A DNA stretch of 64,000 nt from an uncultured Bacteroidales bacterium (GTDB lineage: Bacteria; Bacteroidota; Bacteroidia; Bacteroidales; P3): contig OMXC01000003.1 of NCBI GenBank assembly GCA_900314925.1, positions 1 through 64,000 on the forward strand, in the 5' to 3' direction. The notes under the pieces were generated by a model. It did no database searches. It was not told where the DNA came from and saw only the letters and a list, made by a program, of their open reading frames with translations. Of the stretch, positions 23,993-33,084 are shown one piece after another. The position numbers and the translations under genes were made by a program. Position 1 is the stretch's first letter. The number at the start of each line of letters is the position of its first letter.

Positions 23993-24769
23993 CTATCTTT
24001 GGTGTTGTGCCAGCCAGGCTTCGGCCTCGGACAGGTCTTCCGGCGTGTCGATGCCTATGTTGGCGTGTTCGGTGTCGCGCACCGTGATGCGGTAGCCCGC
24101 GCTGAGCCAGCGCAGCTGTTCCAGCTTCTCGCATTCCTCGAGGGGGGCCGGGGGCAGGGTGCACAGCTTCTCGAGCACCTCGCCGCGGAAGGCGTAGATG
24201 CCCACATGCTTGTAGTATGCCGCCCCGTCGAGCCATGCTTCCGGCGCCACGTCGCGGCGGTAGGGGATAGGCTGGCGGCTGAAGTAGAGCGCCTGCCCGT
24301 TGTCGCCGCACACCACCTTGACGTTGTTGGGCGACAGCAGTTCCGCGGTGCTGCGTATCGGTGTGCGCAGTGTCGCTATGTCGCAGCCGCCGTCGGCGAA
24401 GCAGGCCGTGAGAGCCTCTATCTGGCGCTGCTCCACGAAGGGCTCGTCGCCCTGTATGTTGACCACCACGTCATACCCTTCGCCGCGTTCCTTGAGGCGT
24501 CGGAGCACTTCGCCGCAGCGGTCCGTGCCGCTGCGGTGCGCCGTCGACGTCATCATGGCGGCCTCGTCGCCGCCGATGCTGCGCACGTGTGTCAGTATGC
24601 GCTCGTCGTCGGTGGCCACCACCACGCGGCCGGCGCCGGCCATCATGGCCGCCGTGTGCCACACGCGCCCTATGATGCTCTCGCCGCCGAGCCTTGCCAG
24701 GGGCTTGCCGGGAAAGCGTGTCGACGCGTAGCGTGCAGGTATGACTATCAGTGTCTTCATATTCTCCAT
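23993..24769 (-). CDS. kdsB: 3-deoxy-manno-octulosonate cytidylyltransferase KdsB
   Basis: 258 residues (or 255 from the second ATG at 24760, which matches the family start MKTLIVIPARYAST better). Motifs PARYASTRFPGKPLA, VVVATDDERI, GTDRCGEV and NIQGDEPFV are those of CMP-Kdo synthetase, which activates Kdo for lipid A-core synthesis. Cytoplasmic. It lies between a deoxynucleoside kinase and the HU/SPOR gene on one minus-strand unit; the gap to the kinase is filled with 8-nt repeats. Confidence 0.95.
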   Translation of the reverse strand: MENMKTLIVIPARYASTRFPGKPLARLGGESIIGRVWHTAAMMAGAGRVVVATDDERILTHVRSIGGDEAAMMTSTAHRSGTDRCGEVLRRLKERGEGYDVVVNIQGDEPFVEQRQIEALTACFADGGCDIATLRTPIRSTAELLSPNNVKVVCGDNGQALYFSRQPIPYRRDVAPEAWLDGAAYYKHVGIYAFRGEVLEKLCTLPPAPLEECEKLEQLRWLSAGYRITVRDTEHANIGIDTPEDLSEAEAWLAQHQR

Positions 24770-24770
24770 T

Positions 24771-24820
24771 TCAACTTATCAACCCATCAACATATCAACT
24801 TATCAACCTCTCAACCCTTG
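24771..24820. repeat. 8-nt repeat array (ATCAACNN) at the kinase-kdsB junction
   Basis: Units ATCAACCC, ATCAACAT, ATCAACTT, ATCAACCT and CTCAACCC follow each other. The same ATCAAC unit builds the array between rnfD and rnfG at 58589-58626. The array reaches into the last codons of the kinase gene. Confidence 0.8.
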
Positions 24821-25428
24821 AACAGACTGTTGAATTCGGCGTCTATGCGGTTGATTATGTGGCCGAGGTCTTCGCGGTTCTCCACGAAGTCGCACTCCTC
24901 CATGTCGACCACGAGCATCTTGCCCTCGTAGTTCTCCGCCCAGTTCTCGTAGCGGTTGTTGAGGTTCGTCAGGTAGTCGAGCCTGATGCTCGTCTCCAGC
25001 TCGCGGCCGCGCTTCTGTATGTGGCGTATCAGCGTCGGCACATCGCATTTGAGGTATATCAGCAAGTCGGGCTGCGGCAGCAGCGAGTAGGTCATCTCGA
25101 AGAGCTCGGTGTAGGTCGTCAGGTCGCGCGTCGTCATCAGCCCCATGTTCTGCAGGTTGGGGGCGAAGATGTAGGCGTCGTCGTAGAGCGACCGGTCGCG
25201 GATGAAACTCACATTGTTGCGGTTCAGCTCGTCAAGCTGTTTGATGTTGGAATACAGCGAGTATACCATCATGTTGAACGACCAGCGTCGCATGTCCTCG
25301 TAAAAGCTGTTGAGGTAAGGGTTTTCGTCCGTGGTGCCCGAGATGGCGGTGTAGCCGTAATGTTTCGACAGCAGCTTGGTAAGCTCCGTCTTTCCCGCTC
25401 CTATATTGCCCGAAATTGCTATCTGCAT
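24811..25428 (-). CDS. Deoxynucleoside kinase
   Basis: 205 residues with the P-loop GNIGAGKTEL at the start, the DRSLYDDAYIF segment (ERS/DRS motif of the dNK family) and the LID-region arginines in HIQKRGRELETS. The family phosphorylates deoxyadenosine/deoxyguanosine or related nucleosides in salvage; specificity cannot be read here. It is the first gene of a minus-strand run and has a hairpin-containing leader (25443-25483) and a promoter at 25511-25518. Confidence 0.92.
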   Translation of the reverse strand: MQIAISGNIGAGKTELTKLLSKHYGYTAISGTTDENPYLNSFYEDMRRWSFNMMVYSLYSNIKQLDELNRNNVSFIRDRSLYDDAYIFAPNLQNMGLMTTRDLTTYTELFEMTYSLLPQPDLLIYLKCDVPTLIRHIQKRGRELETSIRLDYLTNLNNRYENWAENYEGKMLVVDMEECDFVENREDLGHIINRIDAEFNSLFKG

Positions 25429-25442
25429 ATACTTTACTTCAT

Positions 25443-25483
25443 GCCATCGTGCACCTTTTCTTGTTGAAAGAGTGCATGATGGC
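25443..25483 (-). promoter_or_regulatory. Leader hairpin upstream of the deoxynucleoside kinase
   Basis: GCCATCGTGCAC (25443-25454) pairs with GTGCATGATGGC (25472-25483), 12 bp with one G-U, around a 17-nt loop, lying in the 5' leader 15 nt before the start codon. It could affect translation or RNA stability; no known riboswitch is recognised. Confidence 0.55.
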
Positions 25484-25510
25484 TGTTGTTACAATGTTTT
25501 TTCCAAAACG

Positions 25511-25518
25511 CAAATATA
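25511..25518 (-). promoter_or_regulatory. Promoter -7 element for the kinase-kdsB run
   Basis: Minus-strand TATATTTG about 83 nt before the kinase start, so the transcript would include the leader hairpin. No good -33 box was found at the right distance. Confidence 0.55.
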
Positions 25519-25689
25519 CGACATTTTTTTGATATTTTTATATATTTTGCGAAAAAAGTTCAATTTTTACGCTCCTCTTTTCCTCCGGGGCCCCGCCCCC
25601 GGCCCTCCGTCTCCTCCCCGAACCCGCTCTCCGCCTCCGCCACCCCTTCGCCCATCCGCCATTTTTGCGTCGCCGTCCCTTCGCCGTCC

Positions 25690-25830
25690 GTTCGCACCCT
25701 CTACGGCATTTCTTCAGTAGTTCTTCAGTAGTTCTTCAGTGCCGCACTGAAGAACTACTGAAGAACTACTGAAGAACGGCCGTAGGGGCTCCGTAGAGGG
25801 GCCGTACAGGAGCCATGGAATCAGGTGGTT
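25690..25830. repeat. Family A palindromic element, copy 2
   Basis: The core at 25710-25776 is again a perfect 33-bp inverted repeat of 11-nt units around one base. The right flank CGGCCGTAGGGGCTCCGTAG and left flank CCCTCTACGGC are partly complementary, so the hairpin extends beyond the core. The remainder of the 25429-25996 gap is a C-rich stretch with no gene (25580-25690) plus the promoters of the neighbours. Confidence 0.9.
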
Positions 25831-25923
25831 AGGGGTGTTTTGGCTGTGTTTTGTGTAAGTGTCTCATTCTATGGTGTTTGGCATAAACGGCATATTTTTA
25901 TCAACCGTATGCAGTTTTTTTTG

Positions 25924-25931
25924 TATCTTTG
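25924..25931 (+). promoter_or_regulatory. Promoter -7 element of nadC
   Basis: TATCTTTG, 65 nt before the nadC start codon, following a T-rich run. The -33 element is not a clean TTTG. Confidence 0.6.
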
Positions 25932-25996
25932 TAAAATCTTTCCGCATGCCACGAGGGTATGCGCATTGTGCGTTAAAAACATAAAACCAGACGGTT

Positions 25997-26842
25997 ATGA
26001 ACTATAAAGACAATCTTGACGAACTGATAACAATGGCTCTGCGCGAGGACGTCGGCGACGGCGACCACTCGACGCTGGCGTGCATTCCGCCCGACGCCGT
26101 GGGCACGGCCAAGATGGTGGCCAAGCAGGAGGGCATCCTGTGCGGCGCCGAGGTGGGCCGAAGGGTGTTTGAGATAGTGGACAAGAGTCTGAAAGTATGC
26201 CTGTTGAAGCATGACGGCGACGCCGTGGCCAAGGGCGACATCATCATGACCGTCGAGGGGCACAGCGGCTCCATACTCACCGCCGAGCGCACGGCGCTGA
26301 ACTACATGCAGCGCCTCTCGGGCATCGCCACCGAGACGCACCGAATGGTGGCTATGCTCAACGGCTTGAATACCAAACTCCTTGACACCCGCAAGACGAC
26401 CCCCAATATGCGTCTGCTGGAGAAGTATGCCGTCCACTGCGGCGGCGGCACCAACCACCGCATAGGCCTCTACGACATGGTGATGCTCAAGGACAACCAT
26501 ATAGACTTTGCCGGTGGCATCGAGGCTGCCATCGACCGCACACGCAACTACCTGAAAGCAAAGGGTAAAGACCTCCGCATCGAGATTGAGGTGCGCGACC
26601 TCGACGAGCTGCAGCGCGTGCTCGACCACGGCGGCGTGGACCGCATCATGCTCGACAATTTCACCCCCGAGCTGCTGGCCGAGGCCGTGAAGCGCATCGG
26701 CGGCCGCTACGAGACCGAGGCCAGTGGCGGCATCACGGAGGCCACCCTGCGCCGCTATGCGGAGACGGGCGTCGACTTCATCAGCGTGGGTGCGCTGACG
26801 CACCATATCAAGAGTCTCGACATATCGCTGGTGAAGAAGTGA
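25997..26842 (+). CDS. nadC: Nicotinate-nucleotide pyrophosphorylase NadC
   Basis: 281 residues. The quinolinate phosphoribosyltransferase signatures are present: EGHSGSILTAERTALNYMQR, LSGIATETHRMV, DTRKTTPNMRLLEKYAV, GGGTNHRIGLYDMVMLKDNH and EASGGI near the end. The enzyme turns quinolinate and PRPP into nicotinate mononucleotide in de novo NAD synthesis. nadA and nadB are not in the window. First gene of a plus-strand run with yihY-family and rRNA-methyltransferase genes, though a 50-nt gap with 7-nt repeats (GGTTATT) follows it. Confidence 0.96.
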   Translation: MNYKDNLDELITMALREDVGDGDHSTLACIPPDAVGTAKMVAKQEGILCGAEVGRRVFEIVDKSLKVCLLKHDGDAVAKGDIIMTVEGHSGSILTAERTALNYMQRLSGIATETHRMVAMLNGLNTKLLDTRKTTPNMRLLEKYAVHCGGGTNHRIGLYDMVMLKDNHIDFAGGIEAAIDRTRNYLKAKGKDLRIEIEVRDLDELQRVLDHGGVDRIMLDNFTPELLAEAVKRIGGRYETEASGGITEATLRRYAETGVDFISVGALTHHIKSLDISLVKK

Positions 26843-26892
26843 TTGTAGAGGTTATTGGTTATTGGTTATAGGTTATTGAGATTATCTGCCAG

Positions 26893-27933
26893 GTGGTTAA
26901 TGTGAAGGCATATGTAAGGCTTGCCGGCGCGAAGGGGCGGCGGCTGTGGCGCAGGGCGCTCTACTGGAGGCCGCTGCGCAGCACGCTGTACTTCCTTCAG
27001 CATGTGACGCTGCCAGGCAACCGCGGTGTGCCGCTCTACGACGTGCTGCGCTTCTTCCTCGTGGGGGTGTTCAACGGTAGCATCACCAACCGCGCCAAGG
27101 GGTTGGCCTACAGCTTCCTGACGGCTCTGCCGCCGCTGCTGATCTTTTTCTTCACCCTGGTGGCCTTCTTCCCGGTTGACGGCCTGCAGACCGAGTTGCT
27201 GTCGCAGCTCGGCGGCATCGTGCCGGAGAAGATAATGTCGCCCCTGTCAGACACCGTCAACGACATCATGGGCCACCGCCACACGACGCTCCTCTCGGTG
27301 GGCTTCGTCTCGTCTATCATGCTGGCGGCCAACGGTCTGATGGGCGTCATATCGTCGCTCAACTTCGCCAACAGCAGTGTGGAGACACGCCCTTACCTGC
27401 AGCGCTACCTGCTGTGTCTGGGCATGGTCTTTGTGCTGTATGTCGTCGTGGTGCTCACGCTGGCGCTGCTCATAGGGCACAAGTTCTTGCTGCAGATCAT
27501 CTACAGCCAGGGGTGGCTCACCTACAGCCGCACCAACACGCTGCTCTTCAACATAGGGCGCTGGCTGCTGCTCTCTTTCGCCACCCTCTTCGCCGTGTCC
27601 CTGGTCTATTACTGGGCCCCCGTCAAGCGGCAGAGGGTGGGCTTCTTCTCGTCGGGGAGCGTGCTGGCCACGGGCATGTTCTTCGTGCTCAGCTGGGGGC
27701 TGGGCATTTACCTCAACAACTTCAGCCGCTACAACCTGCTCTACGGCTCCATAGGGACGCTGCTGATGCTCATGTTCTGGGTCTACTTCAACTGCATCGT
27801 GCTCCTGGTGGGCTACGAGCTCAACATAAGCATATACAACGGCACTACCGTGGAGCGCAACCGGCAGAGCCGCAGAGAGATAAGACAGAAACTACAAAAC
27901 ATACGCAATGATTATACAGAAAAACAGGGGTAA
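26893..27933 (+). CDS. YihY/BrkB family inner membrane protein
   Basis: 346 residues using a GTG start at 26893 (a second GTG lies nine bases later). About six membrane helices. The family pattern is visible in NRAKGLAYSFLTALPPLLIF, the region ISSLNFANS, and in the C-terminal YGSIGTLLMLMFWVYFNCIV and LLVGYELN. Members were once called ribonuclease BN by mistake; their true role is unknown. The gene overlaps the following methyltransferase gene by 26 bp, so they are cotranscribed. Confidence 0.92.
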   Translation: MVNVKAYVRLAGAKGRRLWRRALYWRPLRSTLYFLQHVTLPGNRGVPLYDVLRFFLVGVFNGSITNRAKGLAYSFLTALPPLLIFFFTLVAFFPVDGLQTELLSQLGGIVPEKIMSPLSDTVNDIMGHRHTTLLSVGFVSSIMLAANGLMGVISSLNFANSSVETRPYLQRYLLCLGMVFVLYVVVVLTLALLIGHKFLLQIIYSQGWLTYSRTNTLLFNIGRWLLLSFATLFAVSLVYYWAPVKRQRVGFFSSGSVLATGMFFVLSWGLGIYLNNFSRYNLLYGSIGTLLMLMFWVYFNCIVLLVGYELNISIYNGTTVERNRQSRREIRQKLQNIRNDYTEKQG

Positions 27934-29155
27934 GGTGGTGACCGATGCCGCCACGCCGCGCGAGAAATTCAAGATGGTGGCCAAGACGATGGTGAGCCTC
28001 GAAGAGGTGCTTGCCGACGAGCTGCGCGAGATGGGCGCCGAGAACGTCACCGTGCTCAACAGGGCCGTTGAGTTTGAGGGCGATATGCGTCTGCTTTACC
28101 GCGCCAACTACAGCTGCCGCACCGCCTTGGCCATACTGAAGCCTTTTGCCGAGTTTGACGCCAACGACGACCAGGAGCTCTACGACCAGGTGTACAAGAT
28201 ACGCTGGGAGAAGATCCTGGACTGCGACTGCACCTTCATGATCGACAGCACCACCAGCGGCGAGGTGTTCACGCACAGCTACTATGCCGCCCTGAAGACC
28301 AAGGATGCCATCGTGGACCGCTTCCGCCGCAACTTCGGCAAGCGCCCCAGCATCGACACCGAACAGCCCGACTACAAGTTCAACCTGCACATACGCGACA
28401 ACCACATCACGCTGCTGATGAACGCCAGCGGCGACTCGCTGCACAAGCGCGGCTACCGCCAGGGTGTAGGCATAGCGCCTATCAACGAGGTGCTGGCCGC
28501 CGGCCTGCTGAAGCTCGCCGGATGGGACAAGGCCTTGCAGGCCAAGCCCGCCGACCTCAATTTCTACGACCCCATGTGCGGCTCGGGCACCATGCTCATC
28601 GAGGCCGCCATGATGGCCAACAGCATACCGGCGCAGTACTACCGCGGCAACAAGTTCGGCTTCATGCGCTGGAAGGAGTTCAACCTCGGCGAGTGGAAGA
28701 GCGTCAAGAACGAGGAAGACCGCAAGATAGGCTCTCTCGACTTCGAGGGCGAGATATGGGGCAACGACATCGACGAGCAGGTCATACAGCAATGCGAGAA
28801 GAACCTGGAGTACACCAAGCTGCACCACGACGTGATGCTCCACATAGGCGACTTCGCCGACCAGGAGCCGCCAGAGGGCAAGACGCTGATAGTCACCAAC
28901 CCGCCTTACGGCGAGCGCATCAAGGTGGAGGACCTCAACGCCATGTACGAGAAGCTGGGCGACACCTTCAAGCAGCGCTACGGCGGTGACTGCGATGTGT
29001 GGCTCATCACCAGCGACTTCGAGGCTATGAAGCACATAGGTCTGCACCCCTCGCGCAAGATACCGGTGCAGAACGGCTCCCTCGACTGCCGCTTCCTGCA
29101 CTTTGAGCTCTACGACGGCTCGAAGAAGGCGAAGTATCAGCAGGATGCTGAATAG
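27908..29155 (+). CDS. THUMP-domain 23S rRNA methyltransferase (RlmL/RlmK-like)
   Basis: 415 residues. N-terminal THUMP-type RNA-binding region (MVSLEEVLADELREMGAENV through about 160), then a SAM methyltransferase with FYDPMCGSGTMLIEAAMMAN and the N2-guanine signature IVTNPPYGERI. This is the layout of RlmL (m2G2445) and related bacterial RNA MTases. Residues 1-22 may be extra; MVAKTM at residue 23 is an alternative start. It overlaps queG by 11 bp. Confidence 0.93.
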   Translation: MIIQKNRGKVVTDAATPREKFKMVAKTMVSLEEVLADELREMGAENVTVLNRAVEFEGDMRLLYRANYSCRTALAILKPFAEFDANDDQELYDQVYKIRWEKILDCDCTFMIDSTTSGEVFTHSYYAALKTKDAIVDRFRRNFGKRPSIDTEQPDYKFNLHIRDNHITLLMNASGDSLHKRGYRQGVGIAPINEVLAAGLLKLAGWDKALQAKPADLNFYDPMCGSGTMLIEAAMMANSIPAQYYRGNKFGFMRWKEFNLGEWKSVKNEEDRKIGSLDFEGEIWGNDIDEQVIQQCEKNLEYTKLHHDVMLHIGDFADQEPPEGKTLIVTNPPYGERIKVEDLNAMYEKLGDTFKQRYGGDCDVWLITSDFEAMKHIGLHPSRKIPVQNGSLDCRFLHFELYDGSKKAKYQQDAE

Positions 29156-29855
29156 GGCAGAGATTGAACAGGCGGCGTCGGCTGTGGGCTTTGACGCCTG
29201 TGGAGTGGCGCGTGCCGGCGCGCTGACGGACAGCGAGTATCCGCTGCGCGCGTGGCTGGCCAAGGGCTGGCACGGCGGTCTCGACTACATGGAACGCAAC
29301 GTCGACAAACGCATGGATCCGCGGCAGCTGCTGCCCGGGGCTCGGAGCGTTATATGCTGCGTGAGCGCCTATCCGCCGCCGGAGACGACGGGGGGCGTGG
29401 CGGCCTACGCACGCACACGCGAGTATCATAAGGTGGTCAAGGACATGCTGTTCGCCCTGCGGCAGAAGCTCGGCATCGAAGGCAAGGTGTGCTGCGACAC
29501 CGTGCCCATCAGCGACAAGCACTGGGCGGCGCGCGCCGGCCTGGGGTGGATAGGACGCCATACGCTGCTCGTCACAGGGCGGTGGGGCTCGTGGGTCAAC
29601 CTCGGCGAGATAGTCACCGCCGAGGAATGCGACAGCTACGACGCGCCTCTGGCGTCGGGCTGCACCGACTGCAACCTCTGCGTCGAAGCATGCCCCAACC
29701 ACGCCATCGGCGAGAACATGATCGATGTGCGCCGCTGCACCGCCTACTACACCACGCACCACACCCGCGAGCTTCCGCCCGACGTGGACCCCCACGGCTA
29801 CACGCAAGGCTGCGACCTCTGCCAGCTGGCATGCCCCTGGAACAGGCTTCAGTAA
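29145..29855 (+). CDS. queG: Epoxyqueuosine reductase QueG, C-terminally shortened
   Basis: 236 residues from ATG 29145 (MLNRAEIEQAASAVGFDACG). Motifs GGLDYMERNVDKRMDPRQLL, KHWAARAGLGWIGRHTLLV and two iron-sulfur clusters (GCTDCNLCVEACPNHAIG; GCDLCQLACPWN) identify the cobalamin-dependent enzyme that reduces epoxyqueuosine to queuosine in tRNA. The reading frame stops four codons after the second cluster motif (NRLQ). Related Bacteroidales proteins run on for about 70 residues more, so the C-terminal helical part is missing. All catalytic motifs remain. Whether the protein works is uncertain. The window also codes for a possible cobalamin receptor and a B12-binding radical SAM protein. Confidence 0.85.
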   Translation: MLNRAEIEQAASAVGFDACGVARAGALTDSEYPLRAWLAKGWHGGLDYMERNVDKRMDPRQLLPGARSVICCVSAYPPPETTGGVAAYARTREYHKVVKDMLFALRQKLGIEGKVCCDTVPISDKHWAARAGLGWIGRHTLLVTGRWGSWVNLGEIVTAEECDSYDAPLASGCTDCNLCVEACPNHAIGENMIDVRRCTAYYTTHHTRELPPDVDPHGYTQGCDLCQLACPWNRLQ

Positions 29856-29863
29856 AAATAATA

Positions 29864-29894
29864 TTTGCCGGGAACGGAATTATTCGTATATTTG
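29864..29894 (+). promoter_or_regulatory. Promoter of the FISUMP-like lipoprotein gene
   Basis: TTTG at 29864-29867 and TATATTTG at 29887-29894 with a 19-nt spacer. The leader to the ATG at 30006 is about 105 nt. The promoter begins only 9 bp after the shortened queG stop. Confidence 0.8.
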
Positions 29895-30005
29895 CACAAC
29901 CAAATAATGGATAAAATGGCATAAGAAACAGACATAAAGACATTCAACGATGGACAGAAAATAAGTTCACGGCTTTTTCTTATTAACCCATAAAACAAAC
30001 ACATT

Positions 30006-30944
30006 ATGAAGACAAAGTACATTGCACTGGCTTTCGCGGCCATGATGACGGGCCTGATGTTCACTGCCTGCCAGAAAGATGACAACAGTACGAATGACAA
30101 CAACGGTGGAAATGGTGGCAACGGTGGTGGCACTCCGGCTTCTGTCGGCGGCTTCCGCGAAGACGGTGCCAGCAATGCCCTCTTCACAGTGGCCGAAGGA
30201 CGCCAGGTGCGCTTCTCGCGCGGCAACCTGCAGTATCAGGCATCTACTGGCACATGGCGTTTCGCCGAGAACCAGTATGACTGCATTGGCATGGGCAACC
30301 AGGGCGCATCTGAAACCTACGATGGCTGGATTGACAATTTCAGCTGGGGAACGAGCGGCTGGGAAAGTGGTGCCACGACCTATCAACCGTGGCAGCTTAC
30401 TGCTTTACCATGGGACGGCAACTACCCTGGTGGCTCGGCTGACAACGACCTTACCGGTGACTATGCCGAAGCTGACTGGGCTTGGCACAACGCTATCAGC
30501 AACGGTGGCAACCAGACGCACAAGTGGCGCACGCTGACTGGTGAGGAATGGCAGTACCTGACCGAGACGCGCCCCGATGCTGCCGCCAAGTGTGGCTTGG
30601 CCACAGTGGGTGATATGGCTGGTGTGGTAATCCTGCCTGACACCTGGACGGCTCCCAGTGGTCTTGCTCTCAATACAGACTGCAATGCATGGGACAATAA
30701 CGTCTATACTCTTGAGCAGTGGGGTCAGATGGAAAACGCTGGTGCGTTGTTCCTCCCTGCCACTGGCTACAGCACGGGCTGGAGCAGCGTGTCGGTTTAC
30801 CAGTTTGGTGAATCTGGCGGCTACTGGTCGGCATCTCACTATGACAACGACGAGTCTTACTGCTTCTTCTTCAATAATGAAGGCTTTACTACCTGGAACG
30901 CCACTCGTACCGGCGGCCGCTCGGTGAGACCTGTGACTGATTAA
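30006..30944 (+). CDS. FISUMP-like surface lipoprotein
   Basis: 312 residues with a lipoprotein signal (lipobox FTAC, Cys22) and a Asn/Gly-rich linker (about 28-48). The body has the repeated strand/Trp pattern of the Fibrobacter succinogenes major domain, seen also in many Bacteroidales lipoproteins: VRFSRGNLQYQASTGTWRF, WRTLTGEEWQYLTETR, GVVILPDTWTAP, ALFLPATGYS and the ending GYWSASHYDNDESY, followed by RTGGRSVRPV. The family probably forms a carbohydrate- or surface-binding module; its role here is not known. It has its own promoter and terminator. Confidence 0.82.
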   Translation: MKTKYIALAFAAMMTGLMFTACQKDDNSTNDNNGGNGGNGGGTPASVGGFREDGASNALFTVAEGRQVRFSRGNLQYQASTGTWRFAENQYDCIGMGNQGASETYDGWIDNFSWGTSGWESGATTYQPWQLTALPWDGNYPGGSADNDLTGDYAEADWAWHNAISNGGNQTHKWRTLTGEEWQYLTETRPDAAAKCGLATVGDMAGVVILPDTWTAPSGLALNTDCNAWDNNVYTLEQWGQMENAGALFLPATGYSTGWSSVSVYQFGESGGYWSASHYDNDESYCFFFNNEGFTTWNATRTGGRSVRPVTD

Positions 30945-30966
30945 TATTTCATATTTCCACTACTGG

Positions 30967-31003
30967 TGCGCGGCGTCACGATGCGTGGCACCGCGCTTTT
31001 TTT
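30967..31003 (+). terminator. Terminator after the FISUMP-like lipoprotein gene
   Basis: TGCGCGG and CCGCGC form the stem base around an inner CGTCACGATGCGTGGCA, followed by seven T residues. Confidence 0.75.
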
Positions 31004-31065
31004 GTCCAGGTGCACAATTTTAGCCGGCGAAGGGCGTTAATCGGTATGCATAAAACAACAGTTAA

Positions 31066-33084
31066 ATGTACAAACAGCCAAAAACACAAAAGCAAGCGTT
31101 CCGCTTCCGTCGCTTCTGCCGTGCGGGGTGGGCGGCTTTCCGCTCGATGCACCGCGAGGTGACCATAGGACGGCTGGCCGCACGCGTTGCCGACAGCAGC
31201 CTGGCCAAGGGCGCCGCCACGGTGGCGTTGGCCGTCACGCTGTCGCACGGCACCCTCATGGCGCAGAACGACGAGGAGCGCGAGACGCGAACCCTGCCAG
31301 AGGTGCAGGTGATTGTGGCTGCCGACAGTCTGTTCGGTACGCCCGAGCCTGCGGCGGTGCTCACCGCCGAGGATTTACAACATTCTTCTGTCCGTACCGT
31401 GGGCGACATCCTCGCCCTGCTGCCTGCCGTCGATGTGCGCACGCGCGGCGTGGGCGACGTGCAGGCCGACTTGTCGGTGCATGGCGGCACCTTCGACCAG
31501 ATGGTCGTCATGCTCAACGGCATCAACATCAGCGACGCGCAGACGGGTCACCACAACATGGACCTGCCCGTGGACGTGTCGATGGTGGAGCGCGTGGAGC
31601 TGCTGACGCCGTCGCAGATGATGGCGCGCGGCGTGGTGGCTTTCAGCGGCGGCGTGAACATCGTGGTGTGCGAGGAGTACCGTGAGCGGCTGCTGGCGGA
31701 AGTCGGCGGCGGCAGCTATGGCACCGCCAACGCCGCGCTGCTGGCCACATGGCGTGCGGGGCAGTGGGCGCTCACGGCGGCCGGCTCGTACCATCGCAGC
31801 GACGGCTACATGCACAACACCGACTACCGCCACGGGAGCCTCTTCCTGCAGGCTCACCGCCATGCCGAGCGCGACGACTGGCAGCTGCAGGTGGGAGGCC
31901 AGATGAAGGGGTTCGGCGGAGCCGGTTTCTACAGCACCACCTACCCCGACCAGTATGAGGCCACACGCACGCTGGTGGCGTCGGCCTTCAATGTACACCG
32001 CTGGCGCTCGGCGCGTCTTGAGACGGCGGTCTACGGACGTCTGCACGGCGACCGCTTCGAGCTGTTCCGCGACGGCATGGCGGAGGCGCCGGCTTGGTAT
32101 ACAGGACACAACCACCACATAGGCTCGACGGCAGGTGTGCGCAGCCGCGCCACGGTGCAGTGTGGCCGAGGAGAGCTGCTCGGCGGCGTCGACGTGCGCC
32201 GCGAAGGCATCAGGAGCAATGTGCTCGGAGAGCCCGACAGCACGCTGGCGGCACCTTACACCAAGGCGGCGTCGCGCACGGGTCTGTCGCTGTTCGGCGG
32301 CTACCATCTGGCGAGCGGCCGCTGGGATGTGCAGGCGGTGGCGCTGGGGTTGTATAACACGCGCTTCGGGCTCAACTACGGCTTCGCTGCCGACGCGTCG
32401 TACAGCGTCAGGCCGCTGACGTGGCGCGCGTCGCTGTCGCGCACTTTCAGGATGCCGTCGTTCACCGACCTGTACTACCAGAGTGTCAACCAGCGCGCCA
32501 ATGCCGCCCTCGGAGCCGAGAGCAGCCTCAATGCGGAGGCAGGCGCGACGGTGCGCGGCAGGACGGTGTCGGCGGGGCTGACGGCCTATTACCGCAGTGG
32601 CAGCGACATCATAGACTGGGTGCGCAAGCCCGAGGAGGAGGTGTGGTATTCGATGAACCACACCAAGGTTGACGCTGTAGGCGTGGATGTCACGTCGGCG
32701 GCGATGGTGGGGGTTGTGACCCTTAACGCCGCCTATTCGTGGTGCCGTGTCATGCAGGATGCCGGCGAGTGGATCAGCGGCTCGGCGCTGGAGTATCTGC
32801 GCCACAAGGGCACGCTTCTGCTGTCCGTGGAGCCTGTGAAGGGGCTTGTGCTCAAGGCTGACGCCACCTACCGTTACCGCGAAGGCCGCTATACCGACAC
32901 TGACGGCAGTGTGCACGCCTACGGCGGTGTGTTGCTTGTAGGCGCCGGCGCGGAATACACATGGCGCAGCGTGATGCTGTATGTGCGTGGCTATAACCTC
33001 GCCAACCGCCAATACCGCGACCACGGCGGAGTGCCGCAGCCAGGCGCCACAGTGCTGGCGGGCTTGCGTGTCAGTATTGAATAG
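31066..33084 (+). CDS. TonB-dependent receptor, BtuB-like
   Basis: 672 residues. The N-terminus is unusually long before the export signal: a basic/aromatic segment (FRRFCRAGWAAFRSMHREVT) precedes the hydrophobic ATVALAVTLSHGTLMAQ. This form is known from Bacteroidales receptors of this type. A plug domain follows (VLTAEDLQHSSVRTVGDILA, VDVRTRGVGDVQADLSVHGG, QMVVMLNGINISDAQTGHHN) and then a 22-strand-type barrel ending VRGYNLANRQYRDHGGVPQP. Size and plug fit cobalamin or small-cofactor receptors. Ligand is inferred, partly because the convergent gene encodes a B12-binding radical SAM protein. The two genes overlap at their 3' ends by 14 bp. Confidence 0.85.
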   Translation: MYKQPKTQKQAFRFRRFCRAGWAAFRSMHREVTIGRLAARVADSSLAKGAATVALAVTLSHGTLMAQNDEERETRTLPEVQVIVAADSLFGTPEPAAVLTAEDLQHSSVRTVGDILALLPAVDVRTRGVGDVQADLSVHGGTFDQMVVMLNGINISDAQTGHHNMDLPVDVSMVERVELLTPSQMMARGVVAFSGGVNIVVCEEYRERLLAEVGGGSYGTANAALLATWRAGQWALTAAGSYHRSDGYMHNTDYRHGSLFLQAHRHAERDDWQLQVGGQMKGFGGAGFYSTTYPDQYEATRTLVASAFNVHRWRSARLETAVYGRLHGDRFELFRDGMAEAPAWYTGHNHHIGSTAGVRSRATVQCGRGELLGGVDVRREGIRSNVLGEPDSTLAAPYTKAASRTGLSLFGGYHLASGRWDVQAVALGLYNTRFGLNYGFAADASYSVRPLTWRASLSRTFRMPSFTDLYYQSVNQRANAALGAESSLNAEAGATVRGRTVSAGLTAYYRSGSDIIDWVRKPEEEVWYSMNHTKVDAVGVDVTSAAMVGVVTLNAAYSWCRVMQDAGEWISGSALEYLRHKGTLLLSVEPVKGLVLKADATYRYREGRYTDTDGSVHAYGGVLLVGAGAEYTWRSVMLYVRGYNLANRQYRDHGGVPQPGATVLAGLRVSIE

